Shown: positions 4,887 to 6,241 of the stretch, piece by piece | Layout of the letters: each line of letters starts with the position of its first letter | Position numbering within the stretch: position 1 is the first letter of the stretch | Assembly (NCBI GenBank): GCA_003250235.1 | Contig: QKGY01000011.1 | Span: 1 to 6,241 of the forward strand | Direction of reading: 5' to 3' | Source of the DNA: Desulfuromonadaceae bacterium | Lineage (GTDB): Bacteria > Desulfobacterota > Desulfuromonadia > Desulfuromonadales > SZUA-540 | Length of the DNA stretch: 6,241 bases | Notes under the pieces: model-generated | What the model saw: only the letters and a program-made list of their open reading frames with translations | Database searches by the model: none | Told to the model about the DNA's origin: nothing | Program-made: the position numbers and the translations under genes

Positions 4887-6179
4887 TTAAAGGCGTGAGG
4901 TGATGTTGTTTTTCACCCAAGTGCCGTCCCACCACTCTACCGGGTTGACCGGTATGCCCGCGACCACAACCCCGAAATGCAGATGATCCCCGCCGGCCAT
5001 GCCGGTATTCCCCGTGTGGCCGATGACCTGATCGCGGGTCACATCCTCACCCTGGGTCACGGTGATCTGACTCAGGTGCCCATAAAGGGTCTGAAGTCCC
5101 AGGCCGTGATCGATGACGACGCATTGCCCGTAGATGCCGAAATACCCTGCAAAAACAATCTTCCCCGAATTGCTGGCGATGACCGGGGCCTGGGCGACGG
5201 AGGCGAGGTCGATCCCCAGGTGGATCTGGTTGTCGATTTTCCGCCCCTGATAGTAATAACTGCGGCGATCACCGTACAAGGCCAGGGTAGCGCTCTGGGG
5301 CTGACGCAGGAATTTCCCCTGCCACAGGGGCGTGGGCGAGGTCTGCAGGCTGAGGGTTGCCAGCTCCTGACGGTTCTTGGCGCGCAGCTCGCGGTTGACG
5401 GCGAGAAAGATATCCAAAGGGCTGCCCGCATTGGGGACCAGGGACTGGAATTCCGGGGTCTTGGCCTGGAGGAAGCGGTCATCGATGTCAATACGACGCT
5501 GACGGAAGTCGCCCTTTTTGGCGCGATAGAAAATCCCGGTGATCCGCTCGTTGCCCGCTGTGTCCACGGCGACGATTTTAGGTACGAAGTCATTCACCGC
5601 CAGATCGTTGGGAAACGGGACCAGACAGGCGTAGCTTCCCGAGGGCTGCTTGTAGGCGGGGATAAACCGGTCGGAAAAGGTCACGCCGGTTTTTTCCACC
5701 GGCTCGTTGAGGGTATAGGTTACCAGGGAGGCTCCCCCCTGCACGAAATTGTGGCCCGTGCTGGTGACGTTGACGATCGGGGGTGTTTTGTCGAAAGTGA
5801 AGGACAGGGTTTTTTCCGCGGTGTTGCCGGCGCCAAAATGGTAGATGGCGTGATCCGTGGCGGAAATCACAATATCAAAAGGGCCCTCGGTCAACGCCGT
5901 GTTATCGAGAGACAGGTTTTCACGGGCGCTCAGGGTGCCCGGGGGATAGGACTTGATCAGCAGGGGATGGGCGCCTCCCTGCTGAATCAGGGTTACCGAA
6001 ATATTTTTAAGGCCCCTGCCCTGATCGTCGAGAGCGAGGATCAGGGGTCTTCCGGGAGCGATGGCCCCCGTGTCGGGAGTCAGAGAGATCTGCGGCGGAG
6101 CGGTGTCTCGAAAATAGAGGAAAGCCCCTGAGGCAAGGGCCAGAAACAACAGAATAAAAAGAAATTTTGATTTTTTCAC
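4887..6179 (-). CDS. Membrane-anchored M23 (LytM-type) peptidase
   Basis: The protein has 430 residues. MKKSKFLFILLFLALASGAFLYF (1-23) is a single N-terminal membrane anchor or uncleaved signal, which places the rest in the periplasm. Residues of about 28-220 look beta-rich, with two segments starting APPQISLTPDTG (27-38) and TPPIVNVTST (132-141), like bacterial Ig-like domains. The C-terminal M23 domain (about 310-420) carries HLGIDLA (His320, Asp324), YGHLS (His367) and HLHFG (His399, His401), so the zinc-site and catalytic residues are intact. M23 enzymes cut peptidoglycan cross-bridges or stem peptides, so an active wall hydrolase is inferred. This differs from regulatory EnvC-like proteins, which lack the zinc ligands. 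The start is GTG at 6179, with GGAG at 6189-6186 six bases upstream. The 62 bases beyond it show no clear promoter, so upstream context is unknown. The stop TAA is at 4889-4887, next to the shared hairpin. Confidence 0.9.
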   Translation of the reverse strand: MKKSKFLFILLFLALASGAFLYFRDTAPPQISLTPDTGAIAPGRPLILALDDQGRGLKNISVTLIQQGGAHPLLIKSYPPGTLSARENLSLDNTALTEGPFDIVISATDHAIYHFGAGNTAEKTLSFTFDKTPPIVNVTSTGHNFVQGGASLVTYTLNEPVEKTGVTFSDRFIPAYKQPSGSYACLVPFPNDLAVNDFVPKIVAVDTAGNERITGIFYRAKKGDFRQRRIDIDDRFLQAKTPEFQSLVPNAGSPLDIFLAVNRELRAKNRQELATLSLQTSPTPLWQGKFLRQPQSATLALYGDRRSYYYQGRKIDNQIHLGIDLASVAQAPVIASNSGKIVFAGYFGIYGQCVVIDHGLGLQTLYGHLSQITVTQGEDVTRDQVIGHTGNTGMAGGDHLHFGVVVAGIPVNPVEWWDGTWVKNNITSRL

Positions 6180-6185
6180 GGTGGA

Positions 6186-6189
6186 CTCC
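6186..6189 (-). promoter_or_regulatory. Ribosome binding site supporting the GTG start of the M23 gene
   Basis: GGAG on the minus strand lies six bases before GTG 6179. The lysine-rich start followed by a hydrophobic stretch directly after this GTG agrees with it being the true start. Confidence 0.6.
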
Positions 6190-6241
6190 GTTTGTTGGTG
6201 CAGGTTTGCTGAGGTTGAGAGCTATGCGGAGAGAGGGAAGG

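Noticed and set aside
6019..6046. 8-base inverted repeat CCCTGATC/GATCAGGG inside the M23 gene
   Set aside because: A 12-base loop, alternative pairings (CCCCTG/CAGGGG) and lack of context make chance the simpler explanation.
4977..6131. 384-codon plus-strand open frame opposite the M23 gene
   Set aside because: It is the antisense of a well-supported M23 gene with intact catalytic motifs; the product is Gly/Asp/Val-rich with no recognisable domain.

Overview
The window (6,241 bases, GC-rich) looks like chromosomal DNA of an anaerobic, cytochrome-using deltaproteobacterium, with a Desulfuromonadales/Geobacter-type lineage as my best guess. This rests on the general character of the proteins (a Geobacter-like U32 family protein, an exported single-haem cytochrome, RadC with short intergenic gaps). 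No rRNA or other decisive marker is present. I see no mobile element, CRISPR array, tRNA or rRNA, and no base-composition break suggesting an island.

Layout from left to right: (1) 1-1207, minus strand, a U32 family gene (RlhA-like) that runs off the left edge. It carries an internal out-of-frame deletion next to its CAQPC cysteine motif, so it is either a fresh pseudogene or a sequence error. (2) 1208-1405, a divergent intergenic region holding a strong intrinsic-terminator-like hairpin pointing at the U32 gene and a 17-base AT-rich dyad just upstream of the next gene's ribosome binding site. (3) 1406-2500, plus strand, a 364-residue protein with the motif order of the LCIB-type (theta/beta-like) carbonic anhydrase family. 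This is the most interesting gene here. (4) 2464-3150, minus strand, radC, overlapping the previous gene tail to tail by 37 bases. (5) 3235-3540, minus strand, a 101-residue exported monohaem cytochrome c, preceded by a near-consensus sigma-70 promoter whose spacer contains a perfect 12-base palindrome. (6) 3697-4815, plus strand, an ATP-grasp-type ligase of unknown substrate. (7) 4816-4886, a long hairpin between convergent genes. (8) 4887-6179, minus strand, a membrane-anchored M23 (LytM) peptidase, with only 62 bases beyond it.

Most neighbours face different directions, so this is not one pathway operon. The cytochrome and radC are collinear with an 84-base gap and probably share the strong promoter. 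The cytochrome and ATP-grasp genes are divergent and share a 156-base control region. All gaps between genes are under 300 bases.
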